Assembly (NCBI GenBank): GCA_012523605.1
Contig: JAAYTY010000221.1
Span: 1 to 10,641, forward strand
Length of the DNA stretch: 10,641 nucleotides
Source: Candidatus Fermentibacterota bacterium
GTDB lineage: Bacteria; Fermentibacterota; Fermentibacteria; Fermentibacterales; Fermentibacteraceae
Reading direction: 5' to 3'
Each line of letters begins with the position of its first letter. Position 1 is the first letter of the stretch. This document shows positions 1-6,232 of the stretch, piece by piece. The notes under the pieces were generated by a model. That model was not told where the DNA came from. It searched no databases and saw only the letters and a program-made list of their open reading frames with translations. Made by a program: the position numbers and the translations under genes.

Positions 1-2
1 CA

Positions 3-101
3 GCCGCAACATGGCTCGGCTGGGCGACGGCCGCTCTGGAGCTCAGGCGCGAGGATGGGGAGACGATACTCCTCCTGAGGGCGGGAGGCGTACTGCGATG
101 A
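3..101 (+). CDS. C-terminal end of an unrecognised protein (5' partial)
   Basis: The frame starting at base 3 is open from the window edge to a TGA at 99-101 and encodes 32 residues, beginning AATWLGWATAALELRRED and ending in a leucine-rich LLLRAGGVLR. The TGA overlaps the ATG of the next gene (98-100) as ATGA, the usual sign of translationally coupled operon neighbours. That junction is the main reason to read this as the tail of a real gene. The fragment is too short to assign a family. Glycogen-binding-domain lipoproteins in some phyla sit behind sigma/anti-sigma gene pairs, so an anti-sigma-like protein is one possibility, but nothing in these residues proves it. Confidence 0.5.
   Translation, partial: AATWLGWATAALELRREDGETILLLRAGGVLR
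83..88 (+). promoter_or_regulatory. Ribosome binding site of the CBM48 lipoprotein gene
   Basis: GGGAGG lies 9 bases before the ATG at 98. It supports that start over the in-frame ATG at 11, which has no comparable site and would add 29 arginine- and glycine-rich residues ahead of an otherwise normal signal peptide. Confidence 0.6.
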
Positions 102-463
102 AGCGTCTGATGGTCCCCGCGATGCTCGCGGTCTGCTCCTGCGCCCTGCTGGAGCCCGCCGTCCTGCCTGGAACCGCGGAAGGGGAGTTCAGGCTCTGGA
201 TGCCCGACGCCTGCGGAGTCCAGCTCCTCGGTGACTGGAACGAATGGGGCGGGATGGCCGGGCCTTCGGGGCTCCCCGATCCGGAAGCGGGGAGGATGGA
301 GAGGGCCGCGGACGGATGGTGGACGATCACCGTGGACCTGCCCCGCGGGAGGCATCGCTATGTCTTCCTGGTGGACGGCGTGCGCTTCGTCACCGACCCG
401 CTGAATCCGCTCACCTCGACCTTCATGGGCCTCGAGACGTCCCTTGCCGTGACCGGGAGGTAG
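98..463 (+). CDS. Putative lipoprotein with glycogen-binding (CBM48/AMPK-type) domain
   Basis: From ATG 98 the product has 121 residues. It starts with a short signal peptide, MKRLMVPAMLAVCSCALL; the VCSC stretch at about residues 12-15 can act as a lipobox with Cys15 as the lipidated residue, though it is not a textbook LAGC. The rest is a single carbohydrate-binding fold of the CBM48/AMPK-beta type: FRLWMPDACGVQLLGDWNEW (the family's V-L-G-x-F/W-N-x-W), DGWWTITVDLPRGRHRYVFLVDG (the G-x-Y-x-Y/F-x-F-x-V-D-G strand pair) and TDPLNP. Aromatic residues expected for glucan stacking are present. There is no catalytic domain, so binding or sensing of an alpha-glucan or related polymer is the likely role, probably at the membrane facing outward. 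The start overlaps the previous stop by 4 bases and the ATPase gene follows at once. The family call is firm; ligand and lipid anchoring are inferred. Confidence 0.8.
   Translation: MKRLMVPAMLAVCSCALLEPAVLPGTAEGEFRLWMPDACGVQLLGDWNEWGGMAGPSGLPDPEAGRMERAADGWWTITVDLPRGRHRYVFLVDGVRFVTDPLNPLTSTFMGLETSLAVTGR
455..460 (+). promoter_or_regulatory. Ribosome binding site deciding the ATPase start
   Basis: GGGAGG ends 7 bases before CTG 468 and 16 bases before GTG 477. Normal spacing therefore favours the CTG codon. The site lies inside the last codons of the CBM48 gene, which points to coupled translation. Confidence 0.5.
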
Positions 464-467
464 GGTC

Positions 468-1526
468 CTGGCATCGGTGTCGTTCCGCGGAGTGACGAAG
501 GTCTTCCCCCGGGGAATCCGTGCGCTGGCGGATTTCTGCCTGGACATCGCCGACGGCGAGTTCCTCGTCATCGTAGGGCCGAGCGGATGCGGCAAGTCCA
601 CGACTCTCCGGATGCTCGCCGGCATCGAGGAGCCGACCTCGGGCCGAGTGTTCATCGGGGACACCGACGTCACGGGGCTCGACCCAGGGGACCGCGACGT
701 GGCGATGGTCTTCCAGAACTACGCCCTCTATCCGCACATGACCGTGTTCGACAACATGGCCTTCGCTCTGAGGATGAGAGGGGAATCCCGCGCGGAGATC
801 GACAGGAGGGTGAGCGAGGCCGCCGGGATACTCGGCATGGAGGGCCTCCTGGGACGGAGGCCGAGGGATCTCTCGGGAGGCGAGAGACAGAGGGTGGCGG
901 TAGGACGGGCGATCGTCCGCAAGCCCGCGGCGTTCCTCTTCGACGAGCCCCTTTCGAACCTCGACGCCAAGCTCAGGCTGCAGATGCGGAGCGAGCTGGC
1001 TCGCCTTCACGCCAGGCTCGGCGCAACGATGATCTACGTAACCCACGACCAGGCGGAGGCGATGACGCTGGGAGACAGGATAGTCGTTCTCAGGGACGGA
1101 GTGGTCCAGCAGGTGGCTGAACCTCTCGCCCTTTACGAAAGGCCCGTGAATGCTTTCGTTGCCGGCTTCATCGGCACCCCTGCGATGAACATGTTCCGCG
1201 TCAGGTGCCGCTCCGGCGCGATCGAGCCGCTGGAAGCCGCAGCCGACCTCGGGAGGGCCGACCTGCCCGACGGCGAGTACATCATGGGCGTCAGGCCCGA
1301 GGACGTTTCGGTTGGAGGGGCCGGCATTCCCGCCTCCGTCGAACTGGTGGAGACTCTGGGTAACGAAAAGATCATATACCTCGCAACTCCGGGAGGTCTG
1401 CAGTTCGTCGCCAGGTGCAGCCCGTCGTTCGGGGCGCGACAGGGTGACGCGGTGACGGTCGGTCTGCCTGCCGGGAAGGCCCACTTTTTCGATCAGAGCG
1501 GCGAGAGGATCGCGAGAGATGCTTGA
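468..1526 (+). CDS. MalK/UgpC-family sugar ABC transporter ATP-binding protein
   Basis: ATPase subunit of a carbohydrate importer, expected to bind two permease subunits on the cytoplasmic face and power uptake of an oligosaccharide or glycerol phosphate. Numbered from CTG 468 (352 residues): Walker A GPSGCGKST at 37-45, Q-loop Gln83 in VFQNYALYPH, signature LSGGE 135-139, Walker B FLFDE 156-160, D-loop SNLD 163-166, switch His193 in YVTHDQAEAM. The C-terminal third carries the MalK-type regulatory/TOBE region (GFIGTPAMN near 233-241, GVRPEDV, then LVETLGNEK). Length matches the family. I prefer CTG 468 because it gives MASVSFRGVTK, aligning with the usual MASVTLxNVTK start, and fits the ribosome site; GTG 477 is the conventional alternative. 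All catalytic motifs are intact. No permease or binding-protein gene is visible, so it may serve several transporters as MsmK/MsiK do, or have partners elsewhere. The substrate cannot be read from sequence. Confidence 0.9.
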   Translation: MASVSFRGVTKVFPRGIRALADFCLDIADGEFLVIVGPSGCGKSTTLRMLAGIEEPTSGRVFIGDTDVTGLDPGDRDVAMVFQNYALYPHMTVFDNMAFALRMRGESRAEIDRRVSEAAGILGMEGLLGRRPRDLSGGERQRVAVGRAIVRKPAAFLFDEPLSNLDAKLRLQMRSELARLHARLGATMIYVTHDQAEAMTLGDRIVVLRDGVVQQVAEPLALYERPVNAFVAGFIGTPAMNMFRVRCRSGAIEPLEAAADLGRADLPDGEYIMGVRPEDVSVGGAGIPASVELVETLGNEKIIYLATPGGLQFVARCSPSFGARQGDAVTVGLPAGKAHFFDQSGERIARDA

Positions 1527-2613
1527 GTCCATACGGCACGCGCTGTTCGCATTCCTCGGCGCACTGATCCTCACGATGATCTTCACGCCTCAGGCAAGGC
1601 GTCTGGCCCTCCGGATCGATCTCGTGGACAGGCCCGGCGACAGGAAGAAGCACCTGCTGGTCACGCCGCTCCTCGGAGGAGCCGCGATCTATCTGGCCTT
1701 CTGCGGGAGCATACTGGTCGGCCTCCTCTTGTGGGGCGGGCTCTCGGAGGGAACCGTCGCCGACACCCCTCTGGACTGGCACTCACTGGGGTTCATGGTG
1801 ATCGCCGGAGGCTTCCTCGTAGCACTGACGGGCCTTCTGGACGACATCCTGGAGCTTTCGCCGCGCCTGAAGCTCCTCCTGCAGTCCCTGTCGGCGCTGG
1901 CCGTGGGCATCTACTTCGTGCTCCAGGGAGCCCAGCTCAGGCTCTTTCTCGAAGGCAGCCCGCTCGCTTGGCTGGCCGCACCGGTGACCCTTCTGTGGCT
2001 GGTCGGCATCACCAACTCCGTGAACCTCCTCGACCACGCCGACGGGCTCTCAGGCGGGACAGCGGCCATCGCCGCGGTGTTCTTCACGATCATCAACCTA
2101 CTTGCGAGGAACTATGCCGTCGCCTACATCTGCGCCGCGCTGGCCGGGGCCTCGGCCGGGTTCCTCTTCTTCAACTTCAATCCAGCTTCGATCTTCATGG
2201 GCGACTGCGGCAGCAACTTCCTCGGCTTCACCCTGGGCATGGTAGCAGTCCTCGGAGTTTACACACCGGACGGCTCGATCCGGGAGATCGCCGTGTTTTC
2301 GCCCCTGCTCGTCCTTGCCGTGCCCCTTCTGGACACACTCCTGGTGGTCATCTACAGAAAGCGCAGGGGGGCGCCTCTGTGGCAGGCTGACAGGAACCAC
2401 CTGGCGCACAGGCTCATGCGCATAGGGTTCTCGCACCGTGAAGCCGTAGTCCTTCTCTGGATCATCGGCATTCTGATGGGCACCCTGGCGCTTCTCCTGC
2501 CCACCCTCAAGCCCTATCAGGCGGTGCTCGTCTTCGCACATGCGGCGGCTCTCTCCGCCGTGACGGCGTTCTTCATCGTGAAGGGCGAAAAGCAGGCCCA
2601 GAGCAGGATATAG
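1519..2613 (+). CDS. WecA/TagO/MraY-type polyprenyl-phosphate sugar-1-phosphate transferase
   Basis: Integral membrane enzyme that transfers a sugar-1-phosphate (GlcNAc-1-P in the best known members) from a UDP-sugar to undecaprenyl phosphate on the cytoplasmic face, the first step of many lipid-linked polysaccharides. It has 364 mostly hydrophobic residues with about ten membrane segments. Family motifs run in order: LVDRPGDRKKH near 35-46; LLDDILELSPRLK with Asp108/Asp109; NSVNLLDHADGL at 166-177, the Mg/active-site NxxNLxDxxDGL box with Asp172 and Asp175; FNFNPASIFMGDCGSNFLG with Asp229; and HLAHRL at 294-299, the histidine motif typical of WecA/TagO rather than MraY. The DG of the usual NLxDGxDGL is DH here. 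The ATG overlaps the ATPase stop by 8 bases and has GAGAGGA at 1503-1509. O-antigen, exopolysaccharide or wall-glycopolymer initiation are all possible; the downstream Wzy_C gene favours a surface polysaccharide. Confidence 0.9.
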   Translation: MLESIRHALFAFLGALILTMIFTPQARRLALRIDLVDRPGDRKKHLLVTPLLGGAAIYLAFCGSILVGLLLWGGLSEGTVADTPLDWHSLGFMVIAGGFLVALTGLLDDILELSPRLKLLLQSLSALAVGIYFVLQGAQLRLFLEGSPLAWLAAPVTLLWLVGITNSVNLLDHADGLSGGTAAIAAVFFTIINLLARNYAVAYICAALAGASAGFLFFNFNPASIFMGDCGSNFLGFTLGMVAVLGVYTPDGSIREIAVFSPLLVLAVPLLDTLLVVIYRKRRGAPLWQADRNHLAHRLMRIGFSHREAVVLLWIIGILMGTLALLLPTLKPYQAVLVFAHAAALSAVTAFFIVKGEKQAQSRI

Positions 2614-2622
2614 GGAGGACCC

Positions 2623-5598
2623 GTGCACAGAAGGCTGGCAATCTGGATCGCCCTGGCGGCCATCTTCGTCGTGGTGTTCGGGCTCTATCCGAACAACAGA
2701 TCCAGCATTATGATCAAGGAGCTGGGGTACGTCTCCGCCGGCTCCCTCCTGTCGCTGACCGCTGCATCGGCCGTGTTCGCCGGCAGGGGCGTCCACCTGC
2801 GGGCAGGCCGTGCCTTCTTCGCCCTCCTGGCCGCCGCCGCGGCATGGATGGCGGTCAGACACTTCACCGGAGTCCAGAGCGTGAACGGTCCCAAGGTCAT
2901 CTTCTCCTTCACCGGGCTGGGTCTGTTCACGTGCGGAATCTCGATGCTGCTGGACCGACCGGGGCGTGACACGGTTCTCTGGGGCTACCTTGCGGCCTGG
3001 GCGCTCCTAGTGATTTACACGGCCACCCAGTGGATGAACGCGATAATCTTCCCCTGGGACGTGTACCTGGGGCCCAGCGGAAGGTACTCGGGCGCTCTCG
3101 GCAACCCGAACCTCCTCGGAAGCTTCATGTCGGCATCGCTTCCGGTCTTCACGGCCCTTCTCCTCTCCCGGCCGATCCGCCGACATATCAAGGTGCTCCT
3201 CATCTCTCTCGTCGTGTTGTCGACCATCTTCATGATCGTGATCAGCGGCACCCGCGCCAGCATCATCGGGCTCGTGTCCGGCACGGCGATGCTCCTGTTC
3301 CTGATGTACCGGCAGAAGATGCTCTCCCGGAGGGCCCTGGCTCTTGCCGGCGCATGCGGGCTCGTCGCCTTCGCAGTCGTGCTGTCATCCATGAGGAGCC
3401 GTTTCGAGGACCTGTCGGGGGAGGGCGGGACTTCGAGGGTCAGGCTTGTCATCTGGAGCGGTGCGCTTGAGATGTTCGCGGAAGAGCCTCTGCTGGGCTA
3501 CGGGCCGGGCTCGTTCCAGATAGTCTTCCCTTCCTTCAGGAACCCCAGGTACAACCTCCTCGGGGTGAGCCACAACACACTGCACGCCCACAGCGAGTAC
3601 CTGGAGATACTCACGGACCTCGGTCTGGTCGGGGTTCTGCTTCTGGCAGGGCTCGCATGGACGGTCGTCCGCGCCTTCAGGAAGTCTCCTCCCGACCTCG
3701 TCGAGACGGGGCTGGCATCCGGGATCGCGGCCCTGCTCGCCGAGTCGTCGATCTCGGTGGCTCTCCGATGGCCGCCCGGCGCGTTCCAGCTCGCTCTCTT
3801 CACAGGCCTCCTGCTGGCCGGCCGCTCGCGCGGGGACGCGGTGCCCATCAGGAGGGGCTGGGGCATTCCGCTCATGGCCGCGGCTCTCGTTCTTCCCTCC
3901 CTCAGCCTCAGGGACTACTGGAACAGCATTCTCTCCGGTCACTATTTGTTCGTCGGAAAGGACCTGATGCTCGACAGGGTCGAGACGGAGCTCGACCTTG
4001 CCGGAAACGCCGCGCTGGCCTGGGAGCAGACAGGCGACCGGATGAGGCGGGAGGAGGCGCTCTCCCGCTATTATCAGGCTGCGATGCTCACCGACAGCTC
4101 CGTCGAGATGCTCCGGAAATGCGTAGAGCTGTGCCCCGGAGAACTGGGGGGATGGTATGGGCTGGGAAGCGCCTGGCTGTCGCGCGCCATCGTTCTCCAG
4201 CCCGTCAGCCAGCCGCTGGCGAGGCTTCTGGCCGAGACGGGATACAACCCCTCCAGGGATTCGATCCTCCTTGTGAGCGAGAGGGCTCTGGCGGCCTATG
4301 AATCCCTCGCCGTGAGAGCCCCCGACTACGCAGAACTCCACAACAACTTCGCCCTGACATACACCCGCCTGGGAAGGCCGGCCGATGCGATCCGCTCGCT
4401 GAGGCGGGCGTGGGATCTGCACGCCCACAGGCGGGCCGACTACATCCGTCAGATCAGGAGCATATCCCCGCTGGGGGGCTGGCTCGACGCTTCGCACGTA
4501 AGCTGGATGGACCAGATGGAGACTCTTGCGGGATTCGATCCGGGTTCGACCGAGAAGATGCGGCACGTTCTCTCGGGGATGATCCGGTTCGCCGGCCTCG
4601 TGATGGCCATGGTTCCGGAACGCGCCGACAGCATCGCGGCCTCCTTCGCCGCCGCTGTCGAAGAAACCGGCTTCCACGACGACCGCGGCGAATACCTCCT
4701 CCGGGGCCTTTCAGAGGCGGCTTCCAATGCCGCGGCCGACGATGCCCTGCTCGCCAGGTGGCTGTCGGGAGACACCCTCGGGCTGGGTGCCCTTCTCGAC
4801 CAGCCCGGCGCAGACTCTCCTTCACGCCCCGTCGCTTTCATCGTCAGGCACATGCGCTGCGCGAGGGCAGGCGATGCGGCGTCGGTGGACTCTCTCGTCT
4901 TCATCGGCGATTTTCTCATCCACACGGGATACACCTGGGTGGCCTTCTGGCCGTGGGGCTGCTCACACCTCGAGGAGCTTTTCGACGCCGTCCTCTCCTC
5001 GCGCTCGCCATCCTCGGAATGGAGGAGGGATTATCTCGACGGAGTGAGGCAGTGCATCCTGCTCGACGGCTATCTCTACTCGCTGGTCATGATATCGGGC
5101 ACGGACTTCGTGGACCATGTCGATCCCTCCGTCAGGGAGCGGCTTTACGACATGCTGGAATCCGTCGGCGGTCCTCAGCAGGCCGCCGCGATGGGCTTGG
5201 GAACCCCCTGGGTGCCGAGCTCGATCCTGGGGAGGGCCGCGGCCAGGCTGGACAGCATGGCCGCGGCGGAGCCCGGGAGAATCGATCTCGAGGCAACACG
5301 TCTCGCGATGAGCCTCGAGGTATTCAGCAGCCCGTGGTGGGGGGGGGAAACCTACCGGCTCTCCGAGACGCAGAGGGATTCCATGCTTCTGGAGATCGTC
5401 GCCGCGCGCCAGGCCATCGCAGATTCCCTCGGCGAAGAGATCGCCAGGCCCTATCTGAGCAGACTGATCATCGAAGCCGGGGAGTCCTACGGACCCAACA
5501 TCATGTCGGAGTATCAGCCCTTCCTCCACATGGTCGAGAGCGACATCGCCAACGGCACCGTGCGGGAATCGCTGGAGATGCTTTCGGACAGACGCTGA
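2623..5598 (+). CDS. O-antigen ligase/polymerase (Wzy_C) family membrane protein with long TPR-containing C-terminus
   Basis: This 991-residue protein has two halves. Residues 1 to about 430 are polytopic membrane segments with the hallmarks of the O-antigen ligase/polymerase (WaaL/Wzy/PglL-like) superfamily: GALGNPNLLGSF near 157-168, a SGTRAS motif, WSGALEMFAEEPLLGYGPGSF before the large periplasmic loop, and SHNTLHAHSEYLEILTDLGL from 316, where the HAHSEY histidines match the catalytic-loop motif. Such enzymes join lipid-linked glycans to each other, to lipid A or to protein outside the membrane. After a last membrane segment near 412-427 come about 560 soluble residues. Parts read as TPR-like helices (GGWYGLGSAWL; DYAELHNNFALTYTRLGRPADAIRSL near 568-592); beyond about 600 no family is recognised. 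The start is GTG 2623 with AGGGAGG at 2612-2618, overlapping the preceding TAG; gap to the previous gene is 9 bases. Whether it ligates or polymerises cannot be decided from sequence. A run of nine G lies in the coding region at 5339-5347. Confidence 0.85.
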   Translation: MHRRLAIWIALAAIFVVVFGLYPNNRSSIMIKELGYVSAGSLLSLTAASAVFAGRGVHLRAGRAFFALLAAAAAWMAVRHFTGVQSVNGPKVIFSFTGLGLFTCGISMLLDRPGRDTVLWGYLAAWALLVIYTATQWMNAIIFPWDVYLGPSGRYSGALGNPNLLGSFMSASLPVFTALLLSRPIRRHIKVLLISLVVLSTIFMIVISGTRASIIGLVSGTAMLLFLMYRQKMLSRRALALAGACGLVAFAVVLSSMRSRFEDLSGEGGTSRVRLVIWSGALEMFAEEPLLGYGPGSFQIVFPSFRNPRYNLLGVSHNTLHAHSEYLEILTDLGLVGVLLLAGLAWTVVRAFRKSPPDLVETGLASGIAALLAESSISVALRWPPGAFQLALFTGLLLAGRSRGDAVPIRRGWGIPLMAAALVLPSLSLRDYWNSILSGHYLFVGKDLMLDRVETELDLAGNAALAWEQTGDRMRREEALSRYYQAAMLTDSSVEMLRKCVELCPGELGGWYGLGSAWLSRAIVLQPVSQPLARLLAETGYNPSRDSILLVSERALAAYESLAVRAPDYAELHNNFALTYTRLGRPADAIRSLRRAWDLHAHRRADYIRQIRSISPLGGWLDASHVSWMDQMETLAGFDPGSTEKMRHVLSGMIRFAGLVMAMVPERADSIAASFAAAVEETGFHDDRGEYLLRGLSEAASNAAADDALLARWLSGDTLGLGALLDQPGADSPSRPVAFIVRHMRCARAGDAASVDSLVFIGDFLIHTGYTWVAFWPWGCSHLEELFDAVLSSRSPSSEWRRDYLDGVRQCILLDGYLYSLVMISGTDFVDHVDPSVRERLYDMLESVGGPQQAAAMGLGTPWVPSSILGRAAARLDSMAAAEPGRIDLEATRLAMSLEVFSSPWWGGETYRLSETQRDSMLLEIVAARQAIADSLGEEIARPYLSRLIIEAGESYGPNIMSEYQPFLHMVESDIANGTVRESLEMLSDRR

Positions 5599-5601
5599 CT
5601 C

Positions 5602-5630
5602 TTGCCATGATCCTCTCCGGAGGCTAGAAT
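5602..5630 (+). promoter_or_regulatory. sigma70-type promoter for the rimP-nusA-infB operon
   Basis: TTGCCA (5602-5607, five of six matches to TTGACA) and TAGAAT (5625-5630, five of six to TATAAT) are separated by an ideal 17 bases in one of the few non-coding stretches of the window. Initiation would fall near 5637, giving an untranslated leader of about 85 bases before rimP. The -35 box starts three bases after the preceding gene's stop. In such GC-rich DNA this pairing is unlikely to be chance, but no transcription data back it. Confidence 0.6.
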
Positions 5631-5652
5631 CTCCCTGCTGTAAAGCTCTTGC

Positions 5653-5681
5653 GGAGGCCGTCACCACGAGGTTCGGCTTTC
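5653..5681 (+). promoter_or_regulatory. Leader hairpin, possible antiterminator partner
   Basis: GGAGGCCG (5653-5660) can pair with CGGCTTTC (5674-5681), eight pairs including two G-T pairs, around a 13-base loop. The left arm of the terminator-like hairpin (5662-5668) lies inside that loop and its right arm starts immediately after 5681, so both stems could hardly form together. That is the geometry of an attenuator switch. No energy was computed. Confidence 0.25.
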
Positions 5682-5696
5682 TGCGGTGGGGTTTTT
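5662..5696 (+). terminator. Terminator-like hairpin with T-tract in the rimP leader
   Basis: CACCACG (5662-5668) pairs with TGCGGTG (5682-5688) with one A/C mismatch and one G-T pair, followed by GGG and TTTTT (5692-5696). The stem is imperfect and three bases separate it from the T-tract, so it is a modest candidate. It lies downstream of the putative rimP promoter and is also the only terminator-like structure after the polysaccharide operon. It could therefore end the upstream transcript, attenuate the downstream one, or both. NusA-dependent control at leader terminators is known for the E. coli nusA operon. Confidence 0.35.
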
Positions 5697-5709
5697 CTGT
5701 CATTCATTC

Positions 5710-5717
5710 AGGAGGGG
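5710..5717 (+). promoter_or_regulatory. Ribosome binding site deciding the TTG start of rimP
   Basis: AGGAGGGG is the strongest Shine-Dalgarno match in the window. Its GGAGG core ends six bases before TTG 5722. The in-frame ATG at 5686 lies upstream of this site, inside the leader hairpin, and has no ribosome site of its own. Confidence 0.7.
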
Positions 5718-5721
5718 TCTC

Positions 5722-6186
5722 TTGCCCGACGCAGCATCTCTCAGGAGCTCGGTCTCCGAGCTGGCCGAAAGGGCCGGCCTCCTCCTCGTGGACCTCTCCT
5801 GGGTCCAGCCGGGGAGAAGGGGCATGCTTCGCGTACTGGTGGACAGGCCCGGCAGGGTGACCATTGACGAGTGCGCGGCGTTCTCGAGGATGCTGGAGGA
5901 TCATCTCGACAGGGAGATGCTGATCGACTGCCCGTACATTCTGGAGGTCGGATCCCCCGGCGTGGGAAGGCGACTCGAGTCGGAAGCGGACTGGATTCGC
6001 AGTGTCGGCAGGATTCTGAAGGTCGAGAGCGAATCGGAGGTCTTCACTGCCGAACTGCTCGACTATTCAGGAGGATGCCTCTCGTTCGAGGGAGGCAGGA
6101 CTATCCCGGTGAGCATGGTGCAGAAGGCGTTCGAGGTTCTCGAGGAGCCTCGGCAGCCTGGTCGGAGTCACGGCGTGCGGGACTGA
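5722..6186 (+). CDS. rimP: Ribosome maturation factor RimP
   Basis: Cytoplasmic factor for late assembly of the 30S subunit, acting on the pre-30S particle around S12 and the central pseudoknot. From TTG 5722 it has 154 residues, the usual length. The N-terminal alpha/beta domain is recognisable from LLLVDLSWVQ and MLRVLVDRPGRVTIDECAAFSRMLEDHLD, and ends with the family hallmark YILEVGSPGVGRRLE (residues 72-86; commonly LEVSSPGLDRPL). A C-terminal SH3-like domain follows (GRILKVES to SMVQKAFEVLE). The start rests on the AGGAGGGG site and on the protein beginning shortly before the SELAERAG helix, as homologues do. Its place directly before nusA is the standard arrangement. A promoter and structured leader lie immediately upstream. 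Confidence 0.9.
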   Translation: MPDAASLRSSVSELAERAGLLLVDLSWVQPGRRGMLRVLVDRPGRVTIDECAAFSRMLEDHLDREMLIDCPYILEVGSPGVGRRLESEADWIRSVGRILKVESESEVFTAELLDYSGGCLSFEGGRTIPVSMVQKAFEVLEEPRQPGRSHGVRD

Positions 6187-6232
6187 GCGCGCGGGCATCC
6201 ACCCGGGCTGCTCCATCGGAAAGCGAGGAAAG

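Noticed and set aside
11..97. Upstream ATG 11 as start of the CBM48 protein
   Set aside because: No ribosome site, overlaps the upstream gene's coding end, and would bury the signal peptide behind a polar Arg/Gly-rich leader.
3385..4677. A 430-codon minus-strand open frame opposite the Wzy_C gene, and a similar one at 423-1586
   Set aside because: Both lie opposite strongly supported coding sequence, have low-complexity composition and no family motifs.
5615..5622. Palindrome CTCCGGAG in the promoter spacer as an operator
   Set aside because: Only eight bases, does not extend outward, and such short palindromes are frequent in GC-rich DNA.
4410..5627. A 405-codon plus-strand frame overlapping the end of the Wzy_C gene
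   Set aside because: Arginine/glycine-rich composition typical of out-of-frame GC-rich reading; the 2623 frame has membrane and TPR features continuous through this region.
5686..5721. ATG 5686 as start of rimP
   Set aside because: It lies in the leader hairpin without a ribosome site; AGGAGGGG sits correctly before TTG 5722 and homologues start there.
5599..5721. A tRNA gene ahead of rimP, as metY in E. coli
   Set aside because: GGTTCGG at 5670-5676 resembles a T-loop, but the flanking bases do not form a T-stem and no cloverleaf can be drawn.
6187..6232. Terminator or promoter between rimP and nusA
   Set aside because: Only a four-pair CGGG/CCCG stem without a T-tract and no -35/-10 pair; just a short gap with the nusA ribosome site.
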